NCBI RefSeq assembly: GCF_938040765.1
Contig: NZ_CALIAA010000022.1
Span: 1 to 7,993, forward strand
Origin: an uncultured Fretibacterium sp.
GTDB lineage: Bacteria > Synergistota > Synergistia > Synergistales > Aminobacteriaceae
Reading direction: 5' to 3'
Length of the DNA: 7,993 nucleotides
The position numbers and the translations under genes are program-made. Under the pieces are notes generated by a model, which was given only the letters and a program-made list of their open reading frames with translations, was not told the origin of the DNA and did no database searches. Shown in pieces: positions 1-6,110 of the stretch. Each line of letters opens with the position of its first letter. The stretch's first letter is position 1.

Positions 1-346
1 GGAGGAGCGCCTGAGGGAGCTTCGGGAGCGGATCGGCAAGATCGGCATTCTGAACGGGGACGGGGCCTCCGGCCTCGGCAAGAGGGCCTCCCGGGTCTTT
101 CAGCGGATAGGGATCGAGGTCCCCTACGCGGGGAACGCACGGCATTTCGACTATCACTCGACGAACATCATCTACCCCGCCGGCGGCAAGGAGGCGAGCA
201 GAGATGCGGCCCTGGCGCTGGCGGAGCTCTGCGGCATAACCAACGCCGGCCTGGTCCGGGAGGACCGGCGGGCGACCCTAGTCTCCATCATCTTCGGGCA
301 CGACAAGGAGATCGTGTTCAGGCGCCTGGAGTCCCTGAACTTCTGA
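1..346 (+). CDS. LCP/LytR-type envelope protein, C-terminal end (LytR_C domain), partial
   Basis: The frame starting at base 2 is open from the window edge to the TGA at 344-346 and gives the last 114 residues of a protein whose start lies outside. Fragment residues 11-28 contain IGKIGILNGDGASGLGKR, the pattern typical of the LytR C-terminal domain (I.VLNG.G..GLA..), followed by a G-I-E-V strand and a GNA turn near residues 38-47. This domain commonly follows the LytR-CpsA-Psr catalytic domain, which attaches glycopolymers to the cell wall, but it also occurs alone on a membrane anchor; the upstream part needed to decide is missing. A gene of this type directly before rsfS fits the nadD–yqeK–lytR–rsfS order known from many Firmicutes and related bacteria. 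The domain call is fairly secure and the full-protein identity less so. Confidence 0.72.
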   Translation, partial: EERLRELRERIGKIGILNGDGASGLGKRASRVFQRIGIEVPYAGNARHFDYHSTNIIYPAGGKEASRDAALALAELCGITNAGLVREDRRATLVSIIFGHDKEIVFRRLESLNF

Positions 347-424
347 CGGCGGATTCCTTGACCGAGCGTGAATGATTGATTATGAACGATTTTTCGACAT
401 TTTTCGGAGATCTTTTCCCCTGAG

Positions 425-430
425 AGGAGG
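425..430 (+). promoter_or_regulatory. Ribosome binding site of rsfS
   Basis: A perfect AGGAGG lies nine bases before the ATG at 440. It fixes that ATG as the start over the nearer ATG at 432, which is out of frame. Confidence 0.85.
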
Positions 431-439
431 TATGGTTTT

Positions 440-787
440 ATGGGAAAGCTCGGAGATTACGAGGACGTCTGTTCGGCGCTGTCCGACAAGAAGGCGCAGG
501 ATATCGTCGTTTTGGACCTTGGGGACGCGGGGACGCTGGCCGATGTGTTCGTCCTGGCGACGGGAAATTCCGAGGTCCATATGAGGACCCTGACGGAGAC
601 GGCAGAGGAGGCCCTGAGACGCCGGGGCCTGGCGGTCCGGCTCGAGGGGGAGCACAGCTCCAACTGGCGGCTGATCGATGCGGGCGACGTCGCCGTTCAC
701 ATTTTCAGCCGAAAGGGACGGGAATTCTACAAACTCGAGAAGCTTTGGGGAGACGCCGAGGCGCTCCATTACGAATACGTGGAATAG
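440..787 (+). CDS. rsfS: Ribosomal silencing factor RsfS (Iojap/YbeB family)
   Basis: This 115-residue protein matches the usual family length of about 105-120. RsfS binds ribosomal protein uL14 on the large subunit and blocks joining to the small subunit, lowering translation when nutrients run short. Family marks are all present: DIVVLDLGDAGTLADVFVLATG near residues 15-36 (the family's DI..LDv...s..aDyFVIatg), the EG pair near residue 71, NWRLIDAGDVAVHIFS around residues 76-91, and REFYKLEKLWGDAE near residues 94-107. It lies 93 bp after a LytR_C-domain gene, as in the conserved nadD–yqeK–lytR–rsfS neighbourhood, so it is probably the last gene of that operon. No clear intrinsic terminator follows it. 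Function is assigned by family only. Confidence 0.96.
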   Translation: MGKLGDYEDVCSALSDKKAQDIVVLDLGDAGTLADVFVLATGNSEVHMRTLTETAEEALRRRGLAVRLEGEHSSNWRLIDAGDVAVHIFSRKGREFYKLEKLWGDAEALHYEYVE

Positions 788-862
788 ACCGTTTTGCCCA
801 GGGGTCTGGCGCCGAGCTCTGTTTTGTAGTAAAGTAACATCTCGATAGTCGGTCTCGTGCTT

Positions 863-893
863 TTGGGGCTGTTTTGTGGTTCGGCTTCATAAT
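863..893 (+). promoter_or_regulatory. Weak candidate promoter for the TAXI receptor gene
   Basis: CATAAT at 888-893 matches five of six bases of the -10 consensus and would give a leader of about 25 bases before the TTG start. The best upstream box, TTGGGG at 863-868, is poor and its 19-bp spacing is long. The 138-bp gap between rsfS and this gene shows no better pair, so this is only a candidate. Confidence 0.25.
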
Positions 894-910
894 TCCTGTT
901 CATACAGAAG

Positions 911-916
911 AGGAGG
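911..916 (+). promoter_or_regulatory. Ribosome binding site selecting a TTG start
   Basis: AGGAGG stands nine bases before TTG 926, which begins MKKVLGVF, a proper signal-peptide start. The in-frame GTG at 917 lies directly against this site and cannot use it. Confidence 0.8.
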
Positions 917-925
917 GTGTTCGAT

Positions 926-1885
926 TTGAAGAAGGTTCTGGGTGTCTTTCTCGCAGTGGGGCTTCTTTTGACGGCGGGGTCCGCCGTCGCCGCGGACAAG
1001 ACGTTCCTCTCCATCGCGACGGGCGGCGTGGCCGGGACGTACTATCCCCTGGGCGGCGGATTGGCCCAGGTCATGAACAGTCATGTGCCCGACGTCGAGG
1101 TGACGGCCGAGACGGGCAACGCCTCCGCGGCGAACATCAACCTGATCGCCGGGCATGAGGTGAGCATGGCGCTGGTTCAGAACGACGTGTCCTATCTGGC
1201 GGCCAGGGGCGAAAAACCCTTCAACAAGCCGGTGGAGAACCTGAGGATGATCGCGTCCCTCTATCCGGAGCACGTGCAGTGCATTACGGTGAAGGGCAGT
1301 GGGATCAAAAGCCTGATGGAGATCAAGGGCAAGCGCGTCTCCGTCGGCGCGCCGGGGTCGGGAGTGGCCGGCAGCCTGAGCTCGATCTTCCTGGTGGCCG
1401 GACTCAAATATTCCGACATGAACGCCGATTTTCTGGACTTCGCCAACACGGCCGAGCGTATTCAGGACGGACAGCTGGACGCCGGTTTCGTGCTTGCCGG
1501 CTATCCGACGGCGGCGGTGATGGCCCTGGCGGCCCAGAGGGACATCGACCTCGTGGCCTTCGACGACGACCTTCTGGACAAGCTTGTCAAACAGTTCCCC
1601 TACTTCACGAAGGACATCGTCCCCGCGGGCACCTACAAGGGGATCGATCACGACACCCCCACCCCGGCCGTCATGGCGATTCTGGTCTGCGACGCGGCGA
1701 TGCCGAACGACCTGGTCTACAACATCACCAAGGCCATCTTCGAGAACCTGGAGGAACTGAAGCCCGTCCACGACAAGGCGAAGCTGATCTCCCTGGATAC
1801 GGCGCTCAAGGGCGCCTCCATCGCCGTCCATCCCGGAGCGGCGAACTACTACAAGGAAAAGGGAATGAAGGTTCCCGAGCTGTAA
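926..1885 (+). CDS. TRAP transporter solute receptor, TAXI family (periplasmic)
   Basis: TAXI receptors bind a small organic anion, often a dicarboxylate or amino acid, in the periplasm and pass it to a fused 4TM/12TM TRAP permease driven by an ion gradient. From the TTG the product is 319 residues, normal for the family. Residues 1-23 form a signal peptide: KK, a hydrophobic stretch VLGVFLAVGLLLTAG, then AVA/A as cleavage site. The mature start carries the family pattern ATGGVAGTYYPLGG (residues about 30-43), then ETGNASAANI, LVQNDVSY and the segment IKGKRVSVGAPGSGV. The start is TTG at 926, nine bases after AGGAGG (911-916); the GTG at 917 overlaps that site and would add three residues before the KK. 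No TRAP permease gene flanks it: rsfS lies before and the opposite-strand ymdB after, so the receptor must use a permease encoded elsewhere or be an orphan. The ligand cannot be read from the sequence. Confidence 0.93.
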   Translation: MKKVLGVFLAVGLLLTAGSAVAADKTFLSIATGGVAGTYYPLGGGLAQVMNSHVPDVEVTAETGNASAANINLIAGHEVSMALVQNDVSYLAARGEKPFNKPVENLRMIASLYPEHVQCITVKGSGIKSLMEIKGKRVSVGAPGSGVAGSLSSIFLVAGLKYSDMNADFLDFANTAERIQDGQLDAGFVLAGYPTAAVMALAAQRDIDLVAFDDDLLDKLVKQFPYFTKDIVPAGTYKGIDHDTPTPAVMAILVCDAAMPNDLVYNITKAIFENLEELKPVHDKAKLISLDTALKGASIAVHPGAANYYKEKGMKVPEL

Positions 1886-1900
1886 CGCTTCCGATTCATC

Positions 1901-1932
1901 CATACGCCGACGAAGGCATACGCCGACGAAGG
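1901..1932 (+). repeat. Perfect 16-bp tandem duplication
   Basis: CATACGCCGACGAAGG occurs at 1901-1916 and again, directly joined, at 1917-1932. It lies 16 bp after the stop codon of the TAXI receptor gene and its last two bases run into the 5' arm of the following terminator. It looks like a local slippage or duplication event. Confidence 0.95.
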
Positions 1933-1963
1933 GCGCTCCGGAAATTTTCCGGTGCGCCCTTTT
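1931..1963 (+). terminator. Intrinsic terminator of the TAXI receptor gene
   Basis: GGGCGC (1931-1936) pairs with GCGCCC (1954-1959). After a single T/T mismatch, CCGGAA pairs with TTCCGG around a loop of about three bases. TTTT follows at 1960-1963. This is a strong hairpin with a short T-tract, placed 46 bp past the stop codon. On the other strand no T-tract follows the hairpin, so it probably does not serve ymdB. Confidence 0.9.
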
Positions 1964-1991
1964 GTGTCACGTAGTCTTTGGATTCAGCGGC

Positions 1992-2789
1992 CTAGAGGGA
2001 GTCCATCCTCCGAAAGACGCGCGCGATGCGCAGCGCCGCCCCGGTGGACTCGTCGATCTCCAGGACCGCGGCGTTGACGCAGGGGGACTCCCCGCAGACC
2101 TCGAATCGGGAGGGGAGCCCCGTGAGATAGCGGGGGAGCACCGTCTCTGCCGTGACCCCGATGACGCCCCCATGCCCGCCCGTCATGCCGACGTCGCTGA
2201 GGAACGCCGTGCCCCTGGGGAGGATCTGCTCGTCCGCCGTCTGAACGTGGGTATGGGTACCGAGGACCGCGGAGACGCGTCCGTCCAGGTAAAGGGCCAG
2301 GGCCTTCTTCTCGGACGTCGCCTCCGCATGGAAGTCCACGAGGACGGGGAGCGCGTTCCCCTCCTTCGCCCGCAGTTCCTCCAGGAGGGCGTCCGCGCAA
2401 TGGAAGGGGCAGTCGATGGGGGGCATGAACACCCGTCCCTGAAGGTTGACGAGCCCCAGCTTCTTCCCGTTGCGCTGCAGGACGGTCGCCCCGGTCCCCG
2501 GGCACTCGGGAGGGTAGTTGGCGGGGCGCAGCACCCGCGTCTCCTCGTCCAGGATCGGGTAGAAGGCGTTCTTGTCCCAGATGTGGTTCCCCGAGGTCAT
2601 GCCGTCCACGCCCAGGGCCAGGAACTCCTCCAGGATCTTTCCCGTCATGCCCTTACCGGCAGCGGCGTTTTCGCAGTTGACGACCACGAAGTCGAACCCC
2701 TGCCACTCCTCCCGAAGGGCGGGGAGGGCGTTCGCCAGAGCCGTTCTCCCCGGGCTGCCGTCGATGTCGCCGACAAAAAGGATGCGCAT
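1992..2789 (-). CDS. ymdB: YmdB-type metallophosphoesterase (TIGR00282 family)
   Basis: The 265-residue product is almost the same length as Bacillus subtilis YmdB (about 264), a dinuclear-metal phosphodiesterase reported to cleave 2',3'-cyclic nucleotides and to affect biofilm and motility decisions. The expected metal and catalytic residues are all visible: D8 in FVGDIDGSPGR, E40 and N41 in NCENAAAGKG, N68 and H69 in SGNHIWD, H154 in VDFHAEATSEK, and H179 and H181 in GTHTHVQT. There is no signal peptide, so it is cytoplasmic. GGGAGG (complement of 2795-2800) lies five bases before the ATG. The gene follows rny on the same strand, a pairing also seen in B. subtilis, and is separated from it by 158 bp mostly filled with a palindromic repeat. 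Family assignment is secure; the physiological substrate here is inferred. Confidence 0.95.
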   Translation of the reverse strand: MRILFVGDIDGSPGRTALANALPALREEWQGFDFVVVNCENAAAGKGMTGKILEEFLALGVDGMTSGNHIWDKNAFYPILDEETRVLRPANYPPECPGTGATVLQRNGKKLGLVNLQGRVFMPPIDCPFHCADALLEELRAKEGNALPVLVDFHAEATSEKKALALYLDGRVSAVLGTHTHVQTADEQILPRGTAFLSDVGMTGGHGGVIGVTAETVLPRYLTGLPSRFEVCGESPCVNAAVLEIDESTGAALRIARVFRRMDSL

Positions 2790-2825
2790 AGATGCCTCCC
2801 TCGATTTGTTTTCCCTCTCGGACTA

Positions 2826-2947
2826 TTCTAATTCCAAATCGTTTGTAGGCAAGGCGGCTTTTGCGAACCGCAGCGAAGGCGTACAAAGAAGTACGTCGAG
2901 CAAGGTGAGCAAAAACAACAAAGCATACGAATGATTTGGAATTGGAA
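2826..2947. repeat. Imperfect 122-bp palindromic repeat element between rny and ymdB
   Basis: The outer arms at 2826-2840 and 2933-2947 match as an inverted repeat in 14 of 15 positions (core ATTCCAAATC / GATTTGGAAT). The centre is GTAC AAAGAA GTAC at 2881-2894. Between ends and centre the two arms remain partly complementary, with many G/A and T/C differences that would be G-U pairs in RNA, so the transcript could fold into one long interrupted hairpin. The right arm touches the rny stop codon at 2948-2950. There is no open reading frame or transposase. The shape resembles REP-like or MITE-like intergenic elements that I recall from several anaerobes, but copy number cannot be judged from this window. 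In the rny–ymdB transcript it could stabilise or process the RNA. Confidence 0.8.
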
Positions 2948-4477
2948 TTACTTCGCAAACTCCGTCGCTCGCGTTTCCCGCGACACGTTGACCTTGATCT
3001 GGCCGGGGTACTTCATCTCCGCCTCGATCTTTCGGGCGATGTCGTAGGCCAGCTTGTGCACCGTGCCGTCGTCCGTGTTGTTCGAGGAGAGCACCACGCG
3101 GACCTCACGTCCCGCCTGGATGGCGTAGGCCTTGGAGACGCCGTTGAACGCCTGGGCCAGCTCCTCGAGCTTCTCCAGCCTCTTGATGTAGGCGTCCAGG
3201 CTCTCGCGCCGGGCGCCGGGCCGGGAGGCGCTGACGGCGTCCGCCACGGCGACGATAACGTCGTAGACGGAATGAACCTCCAGCGTGTCGTGGTGAGAGG
3301 CGATGGCGCTGACCACCTCGGGCCTCTCCCCGAAGCGCCGCGCCAGGTCCGCCCCGATGGCGGCGTGGGGCCCCTCGACCTGATGATCGACGGCCTTGCC
3401 GAGGTCGTGCAGCAGGCCCGCCCGCCGCGCCAGCTCCTCGTCCAGCCCCAGCTCCGAGGCGATGGCCCCGGATATGCTGGCCACCTCGAGGCTGTGGGAA
3501 AGCGCGTTCTGTCCGTAGCTGAAGCGGAACTTGAGCTGTCCCAGGGTGCGGATCAGCTCCGAGTGCATGTTCTTGATCCCCATCTCCAGGATGGCGGACT
3601 CCCCCGCAGAGAGGACGTCCTCCTCGACGTCCCGCGAGGCCTTGTCGATCAGCTCCTCGATGCGCGCGGGGTGGATGCGCCCGTCCTGGATGAGGCGCTC
3701 CAGGGACCGCCGGGCGATCTCCCGACGGATGGGGTCGAAGCTGCTGAGGGTCACGGCCTCCGGGGTGTCGTCGATGATCAGGTCCACGCCCGTCAGGGTC
3801 TCGAAGGCGCGGATGTTGCGTCCCTCCCGCCCGATGATGCGCCCCTTCATGTCGTCGGTCGGCAGGGGGACGACGCTGACCGACGCGTCTCCGGCGTGCT
3901 CCACCGCACAGCGCTGCATGGCCGAGACGACGATCTCCCGCGCTTTGCGGTCGGCCTCCCTCTGGGCCTTCTCCTCCAGGTCCTTAAGACGGAGCCCGAT
4001 GAGGTACTGTGCGTCCTCCTCCGTCTTGCGGAGCAGGATCTCCTGGGCCTGCTCGCGGGTCAGGCAGGCGATCTCCTCCAGCTTCGAGTTCTGCTGCTGG
4101 ATCAAGGTCTCGAGCTCCGTGCCCCGCTGCTCCAGGGCCTCCTGCCTGCTGCGCAGCTCGTCCTCCTTGTGGGAGACCCTGTCCAGCTTCCGGTCCAGGT
4201 TCTCCTCCTTCTGCTCGATCTTGCGTTCGGCCCGCTGAAGCTCGTTGCGCCGCTCCTTGATGTCGCGCTCGGCATCCTGGCGCAGCCGGAGGATTTCCTC
4301 CTTGGCCTCGGCCATACGCTCCTTCTTGGTCCTCTCGGCCGCCTCGTGGGTCTCCTCGAGCATGGTGATCATCCGGTTCTTGTACCCCGCGAGGCGCGTG
4401 TTGTCCCAGGCCCTCAGCACCAGGTAGCCGATCCCGGCCCCGGCTGCCGCGGCCATTATCACAATAAGATACTGCAT
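2948..4477 (-). CDS. rny: Ribonuclease Y
   Basis: RNase Y is the membrane-anchored endoribonuclease that starts mRNA decay in many bacteria lacking RNase E. From the ATG at 4475-4477 the product is 509 residues, the normal size. Order of parts: an N-terminal membrane segment (about 2-22), a long charged coiled coil (about 35-185, rich in E, K, R and Q), a KH RNA-binding domain with GRIIGREGRN at 212-221, and an HD phosphohydrolase domain with H328, H357-D358 in LLHDLGKAVDH, H395-H396 and D413 in VADAVSASRPGARR. The frame is open to a GTG at 4543, which would add 22 hydrophilic residues ahead of the membrane segment; the ATG is preferred because AAGGAGAG lies upstream on the minus strand (complement of 4486-4493), about ten bases away. 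A promoter about 200 bp upstream gives a long leader. ymdB follows on the same strand. Confidence 0.97.
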   Translation of the reverse strand: MQYLIVIMAAAAGAGIGYLVLRAWDNTRLAGYKNRMITMLEETHEAAERTKKERMAEAKEEILRLRQDAERDIKERRNELQRAERKIEQKEENLDRKLDRVSHKEDELRSRQEALEQRGTELETLIQQQNSKLEEIACLTREQAQEILLRKTEEDAQYLIGLRLKDLEEKAQREADRKAREIVVSAMQRCAVEHAGDASVSVVPLPTDDMKGRIIGREGRNIRAFETLTGVDLIIDDTPEAVTLSSFDPIRREIARRSLERLIQDGRIHPARIEELIDKASRDVEEDVLSAGESAILEMGIKNMHSELIRTLGQLKFRFSYGQNALSHSLEVASISGAIASELGLDEELARRAGLLHDLGKAVDHQVEGPHAAIGADLARRFGERPEVVSAIASHHDTLEVHSVYDVIVAVADAVSASRPGARRESLDAYIKRLEKLEELAQAFNGVSKAYAIQAGREVRVVLSSNNTDDGTVHKLAYDIARKIEAEMKYPGQIKVNVSRETRATEFAK

Positions 4478-4571
4478 GGCACAGTCTCTCCTTCTCCCCG
4501 TTCCCCAATGGCGGAGAACAGGCGGTGTTTGTGTCCTGCTCACTCGATTTTTTGCAAAAAGCCGGAAAGAT

Positions 4572-4607
4572 AAAAAGAAAACCCTGAAAGCGCAAAGTTT
4601 CGGAGGG
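4572..4607 (-). terminator. Terminator-like hairpin in the rny leader (possible attenuator)
   Basis: Read on the minus strand, CCCT (from 4607) and GAAA pair with TTTC and AGGG (to 4582) around the loop, with a two-base bulge. A run TTTTCTTTTT follows at 4581-4572. It sits between the rny promoter and the rny start, so it would act as an attenuator rather than an end-of-gene signal. The stem is short (4+4 bp), which keeps confidence low. An alternative pairing of AAAAGCC (complement of 4606-4612) with GGCTTTT (complement of 4557-4563) shares bases with the 5' arm. Confidence 0.4.
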
Positions 4608-4685
4608 CTTTTCGTTTTTCCGCGGCCCGCTCAAATTCAAGTCGATCCTACAGGGGGGAGGAATCTCTCCCGACACATTTATTAA

Positions 4686-4714
4686 ATTGTACATTTCGAT
4701 GGGATGATTAACAA
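4686..4714 (-). promoter_or_regulatory. Promoter of rny
   Basis: On the minus strand, TTGTTA (complement of 4709-4714) is followed after exactly 17 bp by TACAAT (complement of 4686-4691), matching the -35 in four and the -10 in five of six positions. The start of transcription would fall near 4678, about 200 bases before the rny ATG. An A/T-only palindrome-like block at 4727-4741 lies where an UP element would be. Confidence 0.65.
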
Positions 4715-4726
4715 GCTCCGAACGTC

Positions 4727-4741
4727 ATTTTTTGAAAAAAT
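4727..4741. promoter_or_regulatory. AT-rich 15-bp palindrome between divergent promoters
   Basis: ATTTTTTGAAAAAAT is a perfect inverted repeat about a central G in an otherwise GC-rich genome. It lies about 49-63 bases upstream of the predicted rny transcription start, so it may be an UP element, a bent-DNA block or a regulator site. Nothing in the sequence separates these options. Confidence 0.35.
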
Positions 4742-4792
4742 ACTGCCAGGTCCCGACAAAATCGGGTTATGCTCCCTTTCTTTGCCGCTGCA

Positions 4793-4821
4793 TTGACAAC
4801 CCCTCCGCGCTGTGATTGAAT
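4793..4821 (+). promoter_or_regulatory. Promoter of the cobalamin riboswitch–cbiK operon
   Basis: A perfect TTGACA at 4793-4798 is followed after 17 bp by TTGAAT at 4816-4821 (four of six), preceded by TG at 4813-4814, as in an extended -10 promoter. Transcription would begin near 4828, about 25 bases before the riboswitch P1 stem. It points away from the rny promoter. Confidence 0.8.
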
Positions 4822-4849
4822 GATGTTCGTAACGTGCTTAAAAACAATC

Positions 4850-5010
4850 AGGTCCCTGCGGACGCGGGAAGCGGGTGCGACACCCGCACGGCCCCGCCAC
4901 TGTGACCCGGACGAATCCGCGCGCATCACCCACTGGAGGACCCGTTGAACACCATCCTCCGGGAAGGGGCGGACGAGGACGAGGGGAAGTCAGGATATCG
5001 CGCTCGCAGG
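4850..5010 (+). ncRNA. Cobalamin riboswitch aptamer (AdoCbl class I-like)
   Basis: The RNA binds a cobalamin, probably adenosylcobalamin, and controls the genes that follow. The core signature GCCCCGCCACTGTGA is at 4891-4905, preceded by GGGAA at 4866-4870 and a perfect hairpin GCGGGTG/CACCCGC (4871-4887). A peripheral arm follows the pattern CCACTG...GGGAAGG (from 4930 to about 4967), with stem GGAGGA/TCCTCC at 4935-4940 and 4955-4960. The 3' signature AGTCAGGATA starts near 4988. CCTGCG at 4855-4860 pairs exactly with CGCAGG at 5005-5010 and closes the element as P1. The extended peripheral arm points to class I. It stands between a strong promoter and an intrinsic terminator upstream of cbiK. 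Confidence 0.95.
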
Positions 5011-5074
5011 CGGGAGGGAAGTGACGTTTGCGTGGGCGAACTCCTTTGCAGGTGAACGGCGCTGTAAAAGGGCG

Positions 5075-5104
5075 AGACACGACGACGAGGGCGTGTCTTT
5101 TTTT
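5075..5104 (+). terminator. Intrinsic terminator acting as riboswitch expression platform
   Basis: AGACACG (5075-5081) pairs perfectly with CGTGTCT (5092-5098) around a ten-base loop, and seven Ts follow at 5098-5104. It lies 65 bp after the aptamer and 57 bp before cbiK, so the riboswitch probably works by premature termination when cobalamin is bound. I did not find a convincing long antiterminator pairing for its 5' arm. Confidence 0.88.
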
Positions 5105-5161
5105 GTGTCCGGCGTCCTGTGGCACGGGGCTGGACGCGATTTTGGGAGAGGAGAATGAACG

Positions 5162-6058
5162 ATGATGAAATCCCTGTTTGCTTTTATGGCGTTCACGGTT
5201 CTTTTTGCCGCCTCCGCGGCCTTCGCCGACCCTCAAGACCAGGAGAAAACCGACCGGACGGGCATCCTGATCGCCTCGTTCGGGACCTCCATGCCCGAGG
5301 CGCGGAAGGCCATCGACAATCTCGTCGACAGCGCCAAAAAGTCCTTCCCCGACGCGGAGGTGCGTCTGGCCTTCACGTCCAACATCATCCGCAGGAAGAT
5401 CGCCCGCGAGCAGAACATCGAGGTCCCGACGCCGGTCGAGGCTTTGGCGAAAATGAACGACGAGGGCTTCACCCACGTCTACGTCATGCCCACCCACATC
5501 ATCCCGGGCGAGGAGTACGACGAAATGCGGAACGTCGTCGATGCCTTCGCCTCGCTCAAGGGCAAGTACGGGTTCAAGAAGATCGAGCTGGGGGTCCCCT
5601 ACCTCCACAGCGTGCCCGACTGCGACCGCATGGCCAGGATCCTCATGGACCGCTTCGCGCCCTACCTGAAGCAGAGGGGAACGGCGATCGTCCTGATGGG
5701 CCACGGCACGCCGCACCACATCGCCAATGCCATGTACAGCCAGCTCCAGCTCTCCCTGGACCGCGCCGCCCACGGAAAATTCTTCCTGGGGACGGTCGAG
5801 GCGGCCCCGACGATCGAGGACGTCATCCGGGAGCTCAAGCGGAACCCCTCGATCAAGAAACTCGTGATCTCGCCGCTCATGATCGTCGCGGGCGACCACG
5901 CCAACAACGACCTTGCCGGGGCGGACGACGACGAGTCGTGGCTGAACCTGCTCAAAAAGGCGGGCTACAGGAACATCGAGCCCTACCTGGTGGGGCTGGG
6001 CGAGGACCCGCAGATGGCGAAGGTGTTCGTGGACCGCATCCGCGAGATGATGCGGTAG
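5162..6058 (+). CDS. cbiK: Exported CbiK-type sirohydrochlorin cobaltochelatase
   Basis: CbiK is a class II chelatase that inserts cobalt (or iron) into sirohydrochlorin in anaerobic cobalamin synthesis. The 298-residue product exceeds cytoplasmic CbiK (about 265) because residues 1-22 form a signal peptide: MMK, a hydrophobic core, then AFA/D. It is therefore predicted to be periplasmic, like CbiK-P of Desulfovibrio vulgaris. Family marks in order: GILIASFGTSMPEARKAI (34-51), MPTHIIPGEEYDEMRNV (109-125, with E117/E118), VLMGHGTPHHIANAMY (177-192, with H181), TVEAAPTIEDV (211-221) and SPLMIVAGDHANNDLAG (237-253, with H246). H181, H246 and E117 or E118 are the likely metal and catalytic residues by comparison with the Salmonella enzyme's two His and one Glu. 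AGGAG at 5149-5153 lies eight bases before the ATG at 5162; ATG 5165 is a possible alternative. The gene is first in a riboswitch-controlled cluster with an ABC importer. Biosynthetic use outside the cytoplasm is doubtful, so a transport or heme/tetrapyrrole-handling role should be considered. Confidence 0.93.
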   Translation: MMKSLFAFMAFTVLFAASAAFADPQDQEKTDRTGILIASFGTSMPEARKAIDNLVDSAKKSFPDAEVRLAFTSNIIRRKIAREQNIEVPTPVEALAKMNDEGFTHVYVMPTHIIPGEEYDEMRNVVDAFASLKGKYGFKKIELGVPYLHSVPDCDRMARILMDRFAPYLKQRGTAIVLMGHGTPHHIANAMYSQLQLSLDRAAHGKFFLGTVEAAPTIEDVIRELKRNPSIKKLVISPLMIVAGDHANNDLAGADDDESWLNLLKKAGYRNIEPYLVGLGEDPQMAKVFVDRIREMMR

Positions 6059-6110
6059 GGTTTTTCTTCAACTTTCCCGATTTCCTTTTCTACCCGGCAT
6101 CGGGCAGGCG

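Noticed and set aside
887..1903. Minus-strand 338-codon open frame opposite the TAXI gene
   Set aside because: It is a shadow of a well-identified gene, with a biased composition and no family match.
4475..4543. Longer RNase Y start at GTG 4543
   Set aside because: It would place 22 hydrophilic, arginine-rich residues ahead of the membrane anchor. The ATG at 4477 has a ribosome binding site and gives the normal family length.
2936..4573. Plus-strand 545-codon open frame opposite rny
   Set aside because: It is rich in L, V, R and D as expected for the mirror of a high-GC coding region, has no recognisable domain, and lies over a certain rny gene.
4752..4766. Small hairpin CCCGA-CAAAA-TCGGG upstream of the cbiK promoter
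   Set aside because: It is only five base pairs, has no T-tract on either side, and lies upstream of both divergent transcription starts, so there is no transcript for it to act in.
5155..5157. ATG at 5155 as the cbiK start
   Set aside because: It is out of frame with the chelatase and too close to the AGGAG at 5149-5153; the ATG at 5162 gives a proper signal peptide.
4838..5899. Minus-strand 353-codon open frame across the riboswitch and cbiK
   Set aside because: It covers a structured RNA and a conserved gene on the other strand; the translated product has no known motif.
6092..6104. CCCG/CGGG inverted repeat just before the permease start
   Set aside because: It is four base pairs without a T-tract and is expected by chance in this base composition; no terminator between cbiK and the permease is supported.
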